Assembly (NCBI RefSeq): GCF_036346875.1
Contig: NZ_CP107852.1
Location: 4,464,001 to 4,528,000 of the forward strand
Source of the DNA: Nocardia sp. NBC_00508
GTDB taxonomy: Bacteria > Actinomycetota > Actinomycetes > Mycobacteriales > Mycobacteriaceae
DNA: 64,000 bases
Direction of reading: 5' to 3'
In this document: positions 62,635-64,000 of the stretch, one piece after another
How positions within the stretch are numbered: the stretch's first letter is position 1
Layout of the letters: each line of letters starts with the position of its first letter
The notes under the pieces: model-generated
Database searches by the model: none
Seen by the model: the letters and a program-made list of their open reading frames with translations, nothing else
What the model was told of the DNA's origin: nothing
Program-made: the position numbers and the translations under genes

Positions 62635-62889
62635 CTACCGGCTGGTGAACGGCAGCAGCGCCATCTCACGCGCGTTCTTCACCGCGACAGCGACCTGGCG
62701 CTGCTGCTGCGGGGTCAGCCCGGTGACCCGGCGGCTGCGAATCTTGCCGCGATCGGAGATGAACGTGCGCAGCAGGTTCACGTCTTTGTAGTCGACCGTC
62801 TCGATGCCCGCGGCGATGAGCGGGTTCTTCTTCGGACGGCGGGCCTGCTCGGCGCGTACCTTCTTCGACGGTGCTCGCTTGACTGCCAT
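62635..62889 (-). CDS. rpsR2: 30S ribosomal protein S18, zinc-free paralogue
   Basis: This 84-residue S18 has KNPLIAAGIETVDYKDVNLLRTFISDRGKI and SRRVTGLTPQQQRQVAVAVKNAREMALLPF. It contains no cysteine, so it is the C-minus form that replaces zinc-binding S18 when zinc is scarce. It is the last gene of the operon, 34 bp after rpsN2, with a classic terminator behind. Confidence 0.95.
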   Translation of the reverse strand: MAVKRAPSKKVRAEQARRPKKNPLIAAGIETVDYKDVNLLRTFISDRGKIRSRRVTGLTPQQQRQVAVAVKNAREMALLPFTSR

Positions 62890-62923
62890 ATGACGGGTTC
62901 CTTCTCACGAGATCTGTGGTTGT

Positions 62924-63229
62924 CTACCAGCTCGATTTGTGCACACCGGGTAATTCGCCCCGGTGGGCCATCTCGCGCACTCGCACACGGGAGAGTCCGA
63001 ACTTCCGGAGATGACCGCGCGGTCGTCCGTCGGCGGCGTCCCGATTGCGCAATCGTACCGGACTGGCGTCTCGTGGCTGCCGCCGCAGTTCGGCCTGGGC
63101 GGCCGCCCGATCGGCGTCCGAAGTGCTCGGCTTCCGGATGATTTCCTTCAACTCGACGCGGCGCTCGGCGTAGCGCGCCACGATCGCCCTGCGCTGCTGG
63201 TCGCGCGCGATCTTCGACTTCTTGGCCAT
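62924..63229 (-). CDS. rpsN2: 30S ribosomal protein S14, zinc-free paralogue
   Basis: This 101-residue S14 is of the long, zinc-independent type (the zinc-binding form is about 61 residues with CxxC pairs). It has MAKKSKIARDQQRRAIVARY, PRDASPVRLRNRDAADGRPRG and FGLSRVRVREMAHRGELPGVHKSSW, with no cysteine. Its ATG is 1 bp after the rpmG stop. Confidence 0.95.
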   Translation of the reverse strand: MAKKSKIARDQQRRAIVARYAERRVELKEIIRKPSTSDADRAAAQAELRRQPRDASPVRLRNRDAADGRPRGHLRKFGLSRVRVREMAHRGELPGVHKSSW

Positions 63230-63230
63230 C

Positions 63231-63401
63231 TCAGCGCTCCTCGCGGAAGTCGACGTGCTTGCGCACGACCGGATCGTATTTGCGCAGCACCAAGCGGTCC
63301 GGGTCGTTGCGCCGGTTCTTGCGGGTCACGTAGGTGTACCCGGTGCCTGCGGTGGACTTCAGTTTGACGATCGGGCGGATGTCGGTCGATTTCGACGCCA
63401 T
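63231..63401 (-). CDS. rpmG: 50S ribosomal protein L33, zinc-free paralogue
   Basis: This 56-residue protein was found by reading the gap between rpmB2 and rpsN2. It starts MASKSTDIRPIVKLKSTAGT, continues YTYVTRKNRRNDPDRLVL and ends KHVDFREER. It has the L33 pattern with none of the four zinc-ligand cysteines. The stop is 1 bp before rpsN2, the start 12 bp after rpmB2. Confidence 0.95.
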   Translation of the reverse strand: MASKSTDIRPIVKLKSTAGTGYTYVTRKNRRNDPDRLVLRKYDPVVRKHVDFREER

Positions 63402-63413
63402 TGGTCGCTCCTT

Positions 63414-63650
63414 CTAGATCTTGTCGCCGCGGGCCCGGATCCGGGCTACCACGGCCTCGATACCGTCCCGGTCGATGGTCTTGATGCCTTTGGCGGACAC
63501 GGTCAGCGTGACGCGCCGGCCTTCGCTGGGCAGGTAGTAGGTCTTGCGCTGGACATTGGGGTTCCAGCGACGGCTGGTCCGCTTGTGCGAGTGCGACACG
63601 GACTTGCCGAATCCGGGCTTGCGTCCGGTGACCTGGCAGTGGGCCGACAT
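63414..63650 (-). CDS. rpmB2: 50S ribosomal protein L28, zinc-free paralogue
   Basis: This 78-residue L28 starts MSAHCQVTGRKPGFGKSVSH, followed by SHKRTSRRWNPNVQRKTYYL and VSAKGIKTIDRDGIEAVV. It has one cysteine rather than the paired cysteines of the zinc-binding form, so it fits the C-minus class. It is the first gene of the operon rpmB2-rpmG-rpsN2-rpsR2. Two Zur-like boxes lie upstream. Confidence 0.95.
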   Translation of the reverse strand: MSAHCQVTGRKPGFGKSVSHSHKRTSRRWNPNVQRKTYYLPSEGRRVTLTVSAKGIKTIDRDGIEAVVARIRARGDKI

Positions 63651-63668
63651 ATGCGCTCCCTCCAGTAG

Positions 63669-63686
63669 ATGACAATCGTTTTCGAC
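63669..63686. promoter_or_regulatory. Zur box 1 (near rpmB2)
   Basis: On the minus strand this reads GAAAACGATTGTCAT, close to the actinobacterial Zur consensus TGAAAATGATTTTCA. It is about 20 bp before the rpmB2 start. Zur would repress when zinc is plentiful. Confidence 0.75.
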
Positions 63687-63723
63687 AACGGCTGCTCGAC
63701 AATGTAGCGTTGTCCAACGGCAA

Positions 63724-63739
63724 ATGAAAATCATTACCG
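63724..63739. promoter_or_regulatory. Zur box 2 (near the MRF-like gene)
   Basis: ATGAAAATCATTACCG matches the left half of the Zur consensus fully and the right half partly. It lies 14 bp before the GTG of the divergent MRF/CobW-like gene. Confidence 0.7.
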
Positions 63740-63752
63740 AAAGGGGTTCCCG

Positions 63753-64000
63753 GTGGCTGCGCAAGATTCCACCCTGTTCCCAGCCGAGTCCGATCGGAGG
63801 ACGCCCGTGGTGGTGCTCGCCGGTTCCGCCGGACTCGCCACGGCGGGCGTGGATCGCGCGGCCGCGGTGCTGGGGATGGCTCCCGGTACCGTCGTGGTCC
63901 GCCACGACCTGGCTCAACTGCACGAAGGCATCGTGCACCGCACGGTGCGCACGCCGACGCAGGAGACTTCGGCCGTGCTCGAGCTCGCGCACGGTTGCGT
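63753..64000 (+). CDS. MRF/CobW-like protein, 3' end outside the window
   Basis: Only 82 codons are visible. They start from a GTG and continue through PVVVLAGSAGLATAGVDR to LELAHGCV at the edge. The layout matches the CobW-family ribosome hibernation recruitment factor (MRF) encoded with C-minus ribosomal genes in mycobacteria, where the segment ends AHGCVSC. The Walker A position (GSAGLATAG) has lost the GxGK signature, as in MRF. It shares the promoter gap and Zur boxes with the ribosomal operon. If MRF, it recruits protein Y to 70S ribosomes in zinc starvation. Confidence 0.75.
   Translation, partial: MAAQDSTLFPAESDRRTPVVVLAGSAGLATAGVDRAAAVLGMAPGTVVVRHDLAQLHEGIVHRTVRTPTQETSAVLELAHGC

Overview
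This window reads as a chromosomal segment of a mycolic-acid actinobacterium, most probably Nocardia or a close relative. The DNA is GC-rich throughout. It carries a large NRPS, an MspA-type porin and many TetR regulators. The right-hand third keeps the gene order of the Mycobacterium tuberculosis Rv0946c-Rv0957 block: pgi, chorismate mutase, uvrD1/pcrA, M23 peptidase, sucC, sucD, 34-kDa antigen homologue, Rv0955-like membrane protein, purN, purH. No rRNA, tRNA, CRISPR array, phage or intact insertion sequence was seen.

Region by region: (1) 1-8728 is the 3' part of an NRPS gene with order A-T-C-A-T-E-C-(decayed partial A), closed by a strong hairpin. Two near-identical 79-bp repeats sit in frame inside its epimerization domain. 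(2) 8.8-17.8 kb is an accessory zone of small regulator/enzyme pairs: a Uma2 nuclease; a TetR-controlled peroxiredoxin/DUF1772/YHS operon; MarR with an SGNH hydrolase; TetR with an MDR dehydrogenase; WYL with an epoxide hydrolase. Most pairs are divergent with visible palindromic operators between them. (3) 17.7-23.8 kb is a TetR-controlled permease, UAAP1, UAAP2, carboxyltransferase operon related to guanidine/urea carboxylase systems. The carboxyltransferase protein lacks biotin carboxylase and BCCP. (4) 23.8-28.4 kb holds a two-domain TerD protein, a membrane PH-like protein, an encapsulin with its DyP peroxidase cargo, and a cupin. (5) 28.7-37.4 kb holds dfrA-thyA, cobF, an Fpg/Nei glycosylase, and a four-gene MocR/DUF2630/flavoprotein disulfide reductase/esterase operon divergent from a PNPOx-like protein. 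(6) 37.5-45.2 kb holds the MspA porin, a condensation-like acyltransferase with a crotonase, divergent TetR with an AidB-like acyl-CoA dehydrogenase, a SnoaL-like protein with LysR, and a P-loop kinase.

(7) 45.3-62.0 kb is the conserved core block for glycolysis, the TCA cycle, DNA repair and purine synthesis. A Crp-like site lies between the M23 peptidase and sucC. (8) 62.6-64.0 kb is a zinc-free ribosomal protein operon (L28, L33, S14, S18). It diverges from an MRF/CobW-like gene across two Zur-like boxes, which indicates a zinc-starvation response.

Coordinates of starts were chosen from ribosome-binding sites, 4-bp stop/start overlaps and family length; several GTG and TTG starts remain open. 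Functions rest on motif recognition by eye, without database searches.
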